A stretch of 48,945 nucleotides of DNA. It comes from Bifidobacteriaceae bacterium. Lineage in GTDB: Bacteria > Actinomycetota > Actinomycetes > Actinomycetales > WQXJ01. A model generated the notes under the pieces. It had not been told where the DNA came from, did not search any database, and saw only the letters and a program-made list of their open reading frames with translations. This document shows, piece after piece, positions 42,658-48,945 of this stretch (positions within the stretch are counted from its first letter, which is position 1; each line of letters begins with the position of its first letter). Made by a program: the position numbers and the translations under genes. Location: positions 1 to 48,945 of the forward strand of contig JAISXH010000031.1 of the NCBI GenBank assembly GCA_031270825.1. The letters are read 5' to 3'.

Positions 42658-43141
42658 GTGCAGCTCCTGGGTTTGTCGGGGCGAGAATAGGTCACGGCAA
42701 GTCTAGACCCGTCCGGCTGGAACCGCTACCACCAGCTTTGAGCAGGGAAATTACCCTTGAAGTAACTCGAACGTTGGTGTATTGGCGCGCGCCAGTCGGC
42801 CTGTGCGTTGGGTCGCGCGGGGATGAATTGGGGGCCAGGCCCCTGGTGGGTGCGGCGCGGAGGCTCCCGGCGATCGAGTGCGCCGCGGGGATGAGTTGAA
42901 GCCAGTCCCTTGGTCAGCGCGGCGCGGAGGCTCCCAGCAACCGGGTGCGCTGGGACGCGCCACACTCGACGGCGCGGTTGATCGGGTGCGGGCTGCCGGC
43001 AGGCTGTAGTGGCCGCGAAGGTCTGCCGCCGAGGACTGGCTGAAGAAGCGCTAAGGCGACCGGTCGGCATCGGCGGCCAATAAGATTGCCTACGGCCGTA
43101 AACGACGGCGCCGCTGGGGCGCCAGATCAGGAGACCAAGAC
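42658..43141. other. 484-base divergent region before glyA, with a 68-bp tandem duplication
   Basis: No gene is supported here. Bases 42816-42883 and 42884-42950 are a tandem duplication (CGCGGGGATGA start, CGGCGCGGAGGCTCCC in the middle, GTGCGC end). TAAGAT at about 43082-43087 is a likely -10 of glyA. A GGCGCC/GGCGCC hairpin lies about 15 bases before the GGAG ribosome binding site of glyA. I looked for a ZTP-type (pfl) riboswitch, which often precedes glyA or folD, and did not find its conserved parts. Confidence 0.5.
42816..42950. repeat. Tandem duplication of about 68 bp
   Basis: Two adjacent units share the same order of motifs with roughly four fifths identity by eye. They differ mostly in the segment after GATGA. 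Confidence 0.65.
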
Positions 43142-44434
43142 GTGACCACTGACGCGACCGACTACACCGCCATCCCGCTGGCGGAGATCGACCCCGAAAT
43201 CGCAGCCGTGCTGGACGGCGAGTTGGCTCGCCAACGCCGGACCTTGGAGATGATCGCCTCGGAGAATTTCGTTCCCCGCGGCGTGCTGGAAGCCCAGGGA
43301 TCGGTGCTCACCAACAAGTACGCGGAGGGGTATCCGGGACGGCGTTACTACGGCGGTTGCGAAGTCGTGGACATCGCCGAAGAACTGGCCATCGCCAGGG
43401 CCAAAGAGCTTTTCGGGGCCGAATACGCCAACGTCCAGCCGCACTCCGGCGCCCAGGCCAACGCGGCCGCCCTGGCGGCCATGCTGCAACCGGGGGACAA
43501 GCTCCTGGGTCTGGAACTGGCCCACGGCGGACACCTCACCCACGGCATGAAGCTGAACTTCTCCGGCAAGCTCTACCAGGTCGCGGCCTACGGAGTGGAC
43601 CCCGCGACCTACCGGATCGAGCCGGAAGCGGTCCGGGCGGCGGCGCTGGAACAGCGGCCGCAAGTGATCATCGCCGGATGGTCGGCCTATCCCCGGCATC
43701 TCGACTTCGCCGCTTTCAGGGAGATCGCCGATGAAGTGGGCGCCTACTTGTGGGTGGACATGGCCCATTTCGCCGGGCTGGTGGCGGCCGGGATGCACCC
43801 GAACCCGGTGCCCTTCGCCGATGTCACCACCTCGACCGCGCACAAGACCCTGGGCGGCCCCAGGTCCGGATTCATCCTGTCGCGCTCCCAGGAACAATGG
43901 GGCAAGAAGCTGAACTCGGCGGTCTTCCCCGGTCAGCAGGGCGGGCCGCTGATGCATGTGATCGCCGCCAAGGCGGTGGCGTTCCGAGTCGCCATGACGG
44001 AGGATTTCCGCGACCGCCAGGCGCGGACGCTCGAAGGCGCCCAGATCCTGTCCGAGCGCCTGTCCGCCGGCGACCTCAAGGCCGCCGGGGTGACGGTGTT
44101 GACCGGCGGGACCGATGTGCACCTGGTGCTGGTCGATCTGCGCGATTCCCCCCTCGACGGCCGTCAGGCCGAGGACTTGCTCGAAGAGGTCGGCATCACG
44201 GTCAACCGCAACGCGGTGCCATATGATCCGCGCCCGCCAATGGTCACCTCGGGCCTGCGGATCGGCACTCCCGCGCTGGCCACCAGGGGATTCGGCCCAA
44301 GCGAGTTCACCGAGGTGGCGGACGTCATCGCGACGGCCTTACGGGAAGGCGACGGCGCCGATGTCGCAGCCCTCAAGGCCCGCACCGGCCGCTTGGCCGA
44401 GAATTTCCCTCTCTACACCGGTTTGGCGCAATGA
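43142..44434 (+). CDS. glyA: Serine hydroxymethyltransferase GlyA
   Basis: PLP enzyme that converts serine and tetrahydrofolate to glycine and 5,10-methylene-THF, the main source of one-carbon units. The PLP lysine lies in [17 protein letters not shown] (near residue 237). [36 protein letters not shown] and [10 protein letters not shown] are standard GlyA stretches. The 430-residue length is normal. The GTG at 43142 has AGGAG nine bases upstream. folD overlaps it by four bases, coupling two consecutive folate enzymes. Confidence 0.98.
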   Translation: MTTDATDYTAIPLAEIDPEIAAVLDGELARQRRTLEMIASENFVPRGVLEAQGSVLTNKYAEGYPGRRYYGGCEVVDIAEELAIARAKELFGAEYANVQPHSGAQANAAALAAMLQPGDKLLGLELAHGGHLTHGMKLNFSGKLYQVAAYGVDPATYRIEPEAVRAAALEQRPQVIIAGWSAYPRHLDFAAFREIADEVGAYLWVDMAHFAGLVAAGMHPNPVPFADVTTSTAHKTLGGPRSGFILSRSQEQWGKKLNSAVFPGQQGGPLMHVIAAKAVAFRVAMTEDFRDRQARTLEGAQILSERLSAGDLKAAGVTVLTGGTDVHLVLVDLRDSPLDGRQAEDLLEEVGITVNRNAVPYDPRPPMVTSGLRIGTPALATRGFGPSEFTEVADVIATALREGDGADVAALKARTGRLAENFPLYTGLAQ

Positions 44435-45309
44435 CCGCCCAGGTGTTGGACGGCCGCAAGGCCGCCGCCGAGATCAAACAAGACCTCAAGCGCCGGGTGG
44501 CGGCCCTGGCCGCGCGAGGCGTTCAGCCCGGATTGGGCACCGTCCTGGTGGGGCAGGATCCCGGATCGGTGATCTACGTCAACGGCAAGCACCGCGATTG
44601 CGCCGAGGTCGGGATCGCCTCGATCCGGGCCGATCTGCCCGCCGATGCCGGCCAAAGCCAAGTTATGGAGACGTTGGCGCAGTTGAACGCCGACCCGGCT
44701 TGCACCGGCTACATTGTCCAGTTGCCGCTGCCGCCCGGCCTAGACGCCGATGCCGTCATCAAAGCCATCGACCCGGCCAAGGACGCGGACGGCCTGCATC
44801 CGGCCAATCTGGGGGCGTTGGTCTTGAACGTCAACGCGCCCATCGCCACACCCTTGCCATGCACTCCCCGGGGGATTATCGACTTGATCGCTCGCAATGG
44901 GTTGGATCTGCGTGGCGCCCATGTGGTTGTGCTGGGACGCGGGATCACGGTTGGGCGCTCCATCGGCCTGATGTTCACCCGCCGCGAGATCAACGCAACC
45001 GTCACCTTGACGCACACCGGCACCAAGGACCTGCCCTCCCTGATCCGCCAGGCCGATGTGATCGTGGCGGCGGCCGGCGTGCCTGGGCTGGTGCGGGCGG
45101 AAGACGTCAAACCGGGCGCGGTGGTGCTGGATGTGGGCGTCAGCCGGGTGCCGGATGCCGCCGGCAAACTGTCGATCGCGGGTGATGTGGCCGCGGATGT
45201 GGCCCAAGTGGCCGGGTGGCTTTCGCCCAACCCGGGCGGGGTCGGTCCCATGACTCGTGCCATGCTGCTGACCAACGTGGTTGAAGCAGCTGAGCGCGCC
45301 AGCGCTTGA
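44431..45309 (+). CDS. folD: Bifunctional methylene-THF dehydrogenase/cyclohydrolase FolD
   Basis: Oxidises 5,10-methylene-THF to methenyl-THF and hydrolyses it to 10-formyl-THF with NADP+. The catalytic Lys is in [45 protein letters not shown], the Rossmann part [15 protein letters not shown] and the end [16 protein letters not shown] are FolD signatures. It is 292 residues. The product of GlyA is its substrate, so the overlap with glyA makes metabolic sense. Confidence 0.97.
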   Translation: MTAQVLDGRKAAAEIKQDLKRRVAALAARGVQPGLGTVLVGQDPGSVIYVNGKHRDCAEVGIASIRADLPADAGQSQVMETLAQLNADPACTGYIVQLPLPPGLDADAVIKAIDPAKDADGLHPANLGALVLNVNAPIATPLPCTPRGIIDLIARNGLDLRGAHVVVLGRGITVGRSIGLMFTRREINATVTLTHTGTKDLPSLIRQADVIVAAAGVPGLVRAEDVKPGAVVLDVGVSRVPDAAGKLSIAGDVAADVAQVAGWLSPNPGGVGPMTRAMLLTNVVEAAERASA

Positions 45310-45331
45310 GGTCGGCCAATGTGCGAGCTGT

Positions 45332-45475
45332 TGTGGTGAACCGCTGAGTTGAGCCGCTGAGTTGAACCGCCGTGGCGAAGCGCTGGGTTGAGCCCCGGCG
45401 GTGAACTGGCGGGGTGAACCGCGTGGTGAAGCGCTGTGGCGAAGCGCTGGGTTGAGCCCCGGCGGTGAACTGTCT
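45332..45475. repeat. 64-bp tandem repeat between folD and the ABC transporter
   Basis: A 37-base segment (starting GTGGCGAAGCGCTGG) is present twice without change at 45372-45408 and 45436-45472, 64 bases apart. Related shorter units (GCTGAGTTGA and GTGGTGAAC types) fill the space before and between. The array occupies most of the 238-base gap. TAATGT at 45519-45524 is a possible -10 for the transporter operon. Confidence 0.75.
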
Positions 45476-45547
45476 GACCCGGGCTGTGTCATGCCGCGCG
45501 CCGGGGTTCACCGTGTTCTAATGTAGGGGCTGTCAGTCGAGTGAAAG

Positions 45548-46486
45548 GTGGCGGCAGTGCTTGAGTTGGAGGCGGTGAGCCGGGCGTTCGGATCGCTCCA
45601 AGCCCTGGACAAGGTTAGTTTCAAAGTCCAACCGGGCCGGTTGACCGGGTTTGTGGGCGCCAACGGCGCCGGCAAGACCACCGCCATGCGGATCGCCATG
45701 GGGGTGCTGTCCTTGGACTCGGGCCAAGTCCTGTTCGACGGCCAGCCGACCACCCCGCAGATCGCCGCCCGGTTCGGCTACATGCCCGAAGAGCGCGGCC
45801 TGTATCCCAAGATGGGAGTCCGCGAGCAACTGGTCTTCTTCGCCCGGCTGCACGGCCTGGACCTGGGCAGAGCCCAAAGGAACGCCGATGACTTGCTGGA
45901 ACGCCTGGGCCTGACCGCACGGGCCGCCGACAAGGTGGAGAAGCTGTCACTGGGCAACCAGCAGCGCGCCCAGATCGCGGCGGCCCTGGTGCACGATCCC
46001 GCCGCCCTGATCCTGGACGAGCCCTTCAGCGGCCTCGATCCGATGGCGGTGGAGACCGTGATGGGCGTGCTGCGGGATTTCGCCGGCCGAGGCGCCCCGA
46101 TCCTGTTCTCGTCCCACCAGCTTGATGTGGTGGAACGCATCACCGACGACCTGGTGGTCATCGCCGCCGGTCAGATCAAGGCCAGCGGCGCCACCGAGGC
46201 CCTGCGCGAACGTTACGCCGGCTCTCGCTACCGCCTGGTGCTGCCGGCCGCGACCGCCTCGGCTGGCGAAGCGCTCATCGCCGCCAGCCCGGGCGTCAGC
46301 GCCGTCAGCGTCGAGCGGGTTGGTGCTGGGGGAGGCCAGACGGCATCGTGCCTGCGGGTGAACTTCGACGCCACGGCCGAACTGGCGCAACGACTGCTGG
46401 CCGAAAGCCTGACGCTGGGTCCGGTCGAGGAGTTCGGACGGGTGATACCGCCGCTGTCCGAGGTGTTCAAGGAGGTGATCGCGTGA
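45548..46486 (+). CDS. natA: ABC transporter ATP-binding protein (NatA-like)
   Basis: A 312-residue ATPase: Walker A GANGAGKTT (about residues 35-43), a NatA-type signature LSLGNQQRAQ in place of LSGGQ, Walker B LILDEPFSGLDP and a C-terminal DUF4162-like domain. NatA-type pairs export Na+ or drugs in some bacteria; the substrate here is unknown. The start is GTG 45548 with GAAAGG just before it, or GTG 45557. It ends in GTGA with the permease gene, so the two form one unit. Confidence 0.9.
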   Translation: MAAVLELEAVSRAFGSLQALDKVSFKVQPGRLTGFVGANGAGKTTAMRIAMGVLSLDSGQVLFDGQPTTPQIAARFGYMPEERGLYPKMGVREQLVFFARLHGLDLGRAQRNADDLLERLGLTARAADKVEKLSLGNQQRAQIAAALVHDPAALILDEPFSGLDPMAVETVMGVLRDFAGRGAPILFSSHQLDVVERITDDLVVIAAGQIKASGATEALRERYAGSRYRLVLPAATASAGEALIAASPGVSAVSVERVGAGGGQTASCLRVNFDATAELAQRLLAESLTLGPVEEFGRVIPPLSEVFKEVIA

Positions 46487-47622
46487 GTGACGTGTGGCTG
46501 GTGACCGAGCGTGAGATGAAGACTCAGGCGCGCAGCCGCGCCTTCCAGATCGGCACCGGCCTGATGGTGTTGATAGCGTTTCTGGCCGCGGCGCTGCCTG
46601 GGCTGTTGGGCGGGGACTCGGATTCGGCCGAGGACCACGGCACCATCGGTTGGGTCGGTCCGCCGGGCGCTTTGGCGGCCGCTTTGACGGGTTTCGAAAT
46701 CGTCCAGTTGTCCGATGCCGCCGCCGCCCGCCAGGCGGTCATCGAGGGTTCCGTGGACGCCGCCTTGGTGCCGGATGCCGAGGCTAGCGGCCTGGGACTG
46801 ACGATCCTGGCCAAAGAAGAGGCGCCGGACGAGTTGTTGGGCGCGTTGACGCTGACCCCGGCCGTGGAGTTGCTGGAGCCGCCGAGGGTGTCGGGAATCT
46901 TCCGGTACATGGCCGGAACCGTGTTCGCCGTGGTGTTCTTCATGATCGTGATGATGTTCGGGCAGACCGCGGCCTCCAACACGGTGGTGGAGAAACAAAC
47001 CCGCGTGATTGAAATCCTCTTGGCGGCCGTGCCGGCCAGGGTGCTGCTCGCCGGCAAGATCCTGGGGAACGCCGTGCTGGCGCTGGGCACGGTGGTGGCC
47101 TTGGTGCTGGGCCTGGTGGCAGGTCTATGGGTGGGCGGCGGCGCCAGTGACCTGGGCCGGTATGGCGCCCAAGTCGGTCAGGCGCTGGGCGCCGAAGGGG
47201 GTTTGGTCGGCCTGCTGGCCGAACCGTTGATCTGGTTCGCGATCTTCTTCGTGGTCGCGTTCGTGATGTTCTCCGCCCTGATGGCGGGCAGCGCGGCGAC
47301 CGTCTCCCGGTTGGAAGATGTGGGCTCTGTGCTGATGCCCACCATGATGCTGGCCATGATCCCGTACTTCCTGGTGATCTTCTTCCAGGACAACGCGACG
47401 GTGATGCGCTGGCTCTCCTACGTTCCGTTCTCCGCGCCCATCGCCATGCCGCTGCGGATCTTCGTCGAAGGCGTGCCCTGGTGGGAGCCGGTGGTCGCTC
47501 TGGCCATCCTGATCGCCACCACCTGGCTGGCGATCTGGGTGGGCGGACGGCTCTATTCGAACTCGATCCTGCGCACCGGCGCGCGCACCAAATTCAAGGA
47601 CGCCTTCCGGTCGGCCGCCTGA
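46483..47622 (+). CDS. natB: ABC-2 type transporter permease (NatB-like)
   Basis: A 379-residue membrane protein: a first helix at about residues 22-44, an extracellular domain of about 130 residues, then five further helices from about residue 150 (TVFAVVFFMIVMMFGQTAAS). The VVEKQTRVIEILLAAVPA segment is the conserved cytoplasmic motif of the NatB/YhaP class. GTG 46483 overlaps the ATPase stop and is preceded by AAGGAGG. Partner and likely substrate are as for the ATPase. Confidence 0.9.
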   Translation: MSDVWLVTEREMKTQARSRAFQIGTGLMVLIAFLAAALPGLLGGDSDSAEDHGTIGWVGPPGALAAALTGFEIVQLSDAAAARQAVIEGSVDAALVPDAEASGLGLTILAKEEAPDELLGALTLTPAVELLEPPRVSGIFRYMAGTVFAVVFFMIVMMFGQTAASNTVVEKQTRVIEILLAAVPARVLLAGKILGNAVLALGTVVALVLGLVAGLWVGGGASDLGRYGAQVGQALGAEGGLVGLLAEPLIWFAIFFVVAFVMFSALMAGSAATVSRLEDVGSVLMPTMMLAMIPYFLVIFFQDNATVMRWLSYVPFSAPIAMPLRIFVEGVPWWEPVVALAILIATTWLAIWVGGRLYSNSILRTGARTKFKDAFRSAA

Positions 47623-47713
47623 CTTCCGAAAGCCGCGGCCGGGCCGGTGGCAGAGCCGACGCGGGCCGCGCCGCCGGGAGTTAGGGGTCGCTGGTCCCGG
47701 CTGCCGGCGCGGT

Positions 47714-47725
47714 TACGCTGGTGCG
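47714..47725 (+). promoter_or_regulatory. Leaderless promoter -10 of xth
   Basis: TACGCT (47714-47719), six bases, ATG 47726. The 103-base gap after natB holds nothing else that I recognise. Confidence 0.5.
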
Positions 47726-48553
47726 ATGGCTTTGGACGTCACGACGCTCAACACCGGCGGCATTAGGTCGGCTCTGCGCAAAGGCATGGCCGATTGGCTC
47801 AAGCGGGCCTCGCCGGATGTGCTCTGCCTGCAGGAGGTGCGGGCCCCGGCCGAGGTGGCCGGCCCGGCCCTGCCGGGCCGCGATACCCGCCAATCGGTCT
47901 CGCTGCTCAAGGGGCGCGCGGGCGTGGCGGTGTCCTCCCTGTTGCCGGTGTCCGCCAGCCGCGAGGGCCTGGACGGCCTGGAGGGGGCCGACACCCACAC
48001 CGGCCGCTGGCTCGAGACCGACCTCAAACTCCCGGACGGCCAAGAACTGACTGTGGTCAGCGCCTATGTCCACTCCGGGGAAGTCGGCACCGTCCGCCAA
48101 GGCCACAAGCTGGATTTCCTGGGCGCCATGACCGAGCGCCTGCGGGCGCTGGCGGCGGATGGCCGCCAGAGCGTGGTGTGCGGCGACTTCAACGTGGCGC
48201 ACCGCGAGGCGGACATCAAGAACTGGCGCGGAAACCGTCAGCACTCGGGCTTCCTGCCGGAGGAGCGGGCCATCCTGACCAGTTGGTTCGCGGACCTGGG
48301 CTGGATCGATGTGGGCCGCGCCCTGGCGGGCGAACGCGAAGGGCCCTACACCTGGTGGTCGTGGCGGGGCAAGGCCTTCGACAACGACACCGGTTGGCGG
48401 ATCGATTACCAGATCGCCACGGCCCCCCTGGCCGCCAAGGCGGTGGACTTCCGGATCGACAAGGCCGAACGATACGACACCCGCTGGTCCGACCACGCCC
48501 CGTTCACAGTCACCTACGACTTGCCGGGCTACCAACCCCCGCCGAACCATTGA
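47726..48553 (+). CDS. xth: Exodeoxyribonuclease III / AP endonuclease
   Basis: A 275-residue endonuclease/exonuclease/phosphatase-fold enzyme of base excision repair. The catalytic residues are in TLNTGGIRSA (Asn), VLCLQEVRAP (Glu), VVSAYVHSG, VVCGDFNVAHREADIKN (Asp and Asn), WRIDYQIAT and RWSDHAPFTV (Asp-His). TLNTGGIR differs a little from the common NVNGIR but keeps the Asn and Gly. The start is supported by TACGCT six bases upstream. It ends 113 bases before the second composite repeat. Confidence 0.95.
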   Translation: MALDVTTLNTGGIRSALRKGMADWLKRASPDVLCLQEVRAPAEVAGPALPGRDTRQSVSLLKGRAGVAVSSLLPVSASREGLDGLEGADTHTGRWLETDLKLPDGQELTVVSAYVHSGEVGTVRQGHKLDFLGAMTERLRALAADGRQSVVCGDFNVAHREADIKNWRGNRQHSGFLPEERAILTSWFADLGWIDVGRALAGEREGPYTWWSWRGKAFDNDTGWRIDYQIATAPLAAKAVDFRIDKAERYDTRWSDHAPFTVTYDLPGYQPPPNH

Positions 48554-48666
48554 GTTCGGCGCCGCGGTGATTATTGGCCGCCGGCCGGCGTGTGCTGCTG
48601 GCGCGCCGGCTCGGCCCGCAGGCCGCCATCCGGCCGAGTTCGGGCTTCTGCTTGCCGGGCGCGGTC

Positions 48667-48816
48667 GACTTCGACGGTCTGCATCCCAAATCGGATCGAG
48701 TTCGACGTTTAGCATCCCAAATCGGATCGAGTTCGACGTTTAGCATCGGGGCATTTTGCGTTTGTGCTGGTCAGCGGCTCAAGCGCCGATCCGGCGGCAT
48801 GCAGAACGTCGAACTC
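48667..48816. repeat. Composite intergenic repeat element, copy B
   Basis: Three boxes of the GASTTCGACGTTYWGCAT type at 48667-48684, 48698-48715 and 48729-48746 (exact 31-base period) are followed by a core at 48758-48778, identical over 21 bases to the reverse complement of 16428-16448 in copy A. One inverted box at 48799-48816 forms the right arm. The spacer between left boxes (CCCAAATCGGATC) differs from those in copy A, so boxes and core are conserved while spacers are not. It lies just after xth. Confidence 0.85.
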
Positions 48817-48839
48817 GACGGGCAAACGGAACCTGTCAA

Positions 48840-48905
48840 GCTGATTGAGACGTTTTGGTTGGAGGCGTTTTGTTGGTGGTTGTTTGTTGTGGTGTTGGCC
48901 GGTTG
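48840..48905. other. G/T-rich low-complexity stretch
   Basis: The plus strand is almost only G and T for about 55 bases (GTTTTGTTGGTGGTTGTTTG and similar) and stands out from the surrounding GC-rich DNA. No gene is visible up to the window end. Confidence 0.5.
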
Positions 48906-48945
48906 ATCCAGGATTGGGTGGGGAGCGGGGGTGGTGTGGGGATGC

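Noticed and set aside
42720..43141. ZTP (pfl) riboswitch upstream of glyA
   Set aside because: I looked for its conserved GGACUGGCG-like and CCGCCUGGGC-like parts. Only a GGCGCC hairpin and a loose CCGCTGGGG resemblance were present.

Overview
The window looks like chromosomal DNA of a GC-rich actinobacterium. The evidence is the ftsZ-pgeF-sepF-yggT-divIVA-lspA-rluD-dnaE order, a PriA-type HisA, a ClgR-like regulator, a DUF3046 gene, a full-length Lhr helicase, frequent GTG starts, and many starts that lie 6-8 bases after a TAnnnT -10 box (leaderless messages). I cannot name a genus. Nearly all of the sequence is core genome, and the unusual material sits in a few intergenic or accessory stretches.

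Layout. 1-6254: the tail of an LPXTG surface protein, then ftsK, pgsA with a very long disordered tail, cinA/pncC and a clgR-like gene. 6516-12016 (minus): nei and lhr, translationally coupled. 12257-16103: a TPR protein, an AbiEi antitoxin whose AbiEii toxin is reduced to a remnant, a DUF885 gene (minus) and DUF3046. recA and recX are not present next to DUF3046. 16318-16540: a composite repeat element, followed by nhaA (minus). 18127-27749: the division and cell-wall block listed above, ending in dnaE and a small membrane protein. 27775-31044: a 3.3-kb accessory island bounded by 33-bp direct repeats. It holds a shrunken MATE gene, hipB-hipA and a YoeB remnant joined to an antisense recombinase-like helix-turn-helix. 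31124-36348: hisD-hisC-hisB-unknown-hisH-priA, mostly with 4-base stop/start overlaps. 36480-39948: infC (IF3 with an approximately 340-residue tail), rpmI, rplT and a TrmH-family methyltransferase. 40018-48553: a zinc-ribbon/Big2 membrane protein, an aldo/keto reductase (minus), glyA-folD, a NatAB-like ABC transporter and exonuclease III. 48667-48816: a second copy of the composite repeat, in opposite orientation.

How the genes work together. FtsZ, SepF, DivIVA, YggT, FtsK and PgeF serve septation, polar growth, chromosome segregation and wall quality control. LspA processes lipoproteins and PgsA makes anionic phospholipid. DnaE, Lhr, Nei and Xth cover replication and repair. The his genes, glyA and folD supply histidine and one-carbon units.

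The most notable items are the paired composite repeat (18-nt boxes at mostly 31-nt period in inverted arms around a shared 21-nt core), the repeat-bounded hipBA island with its chimeric YoeB/recombinase scar, a long inverted repeat abutting the abiEi start codon, low-complexity expansions in PgsA, IF3 and HisH, and the recurrent leaderless promoter pattern. All coordinates and motifs were read by eye; no similarity search or folding was run.
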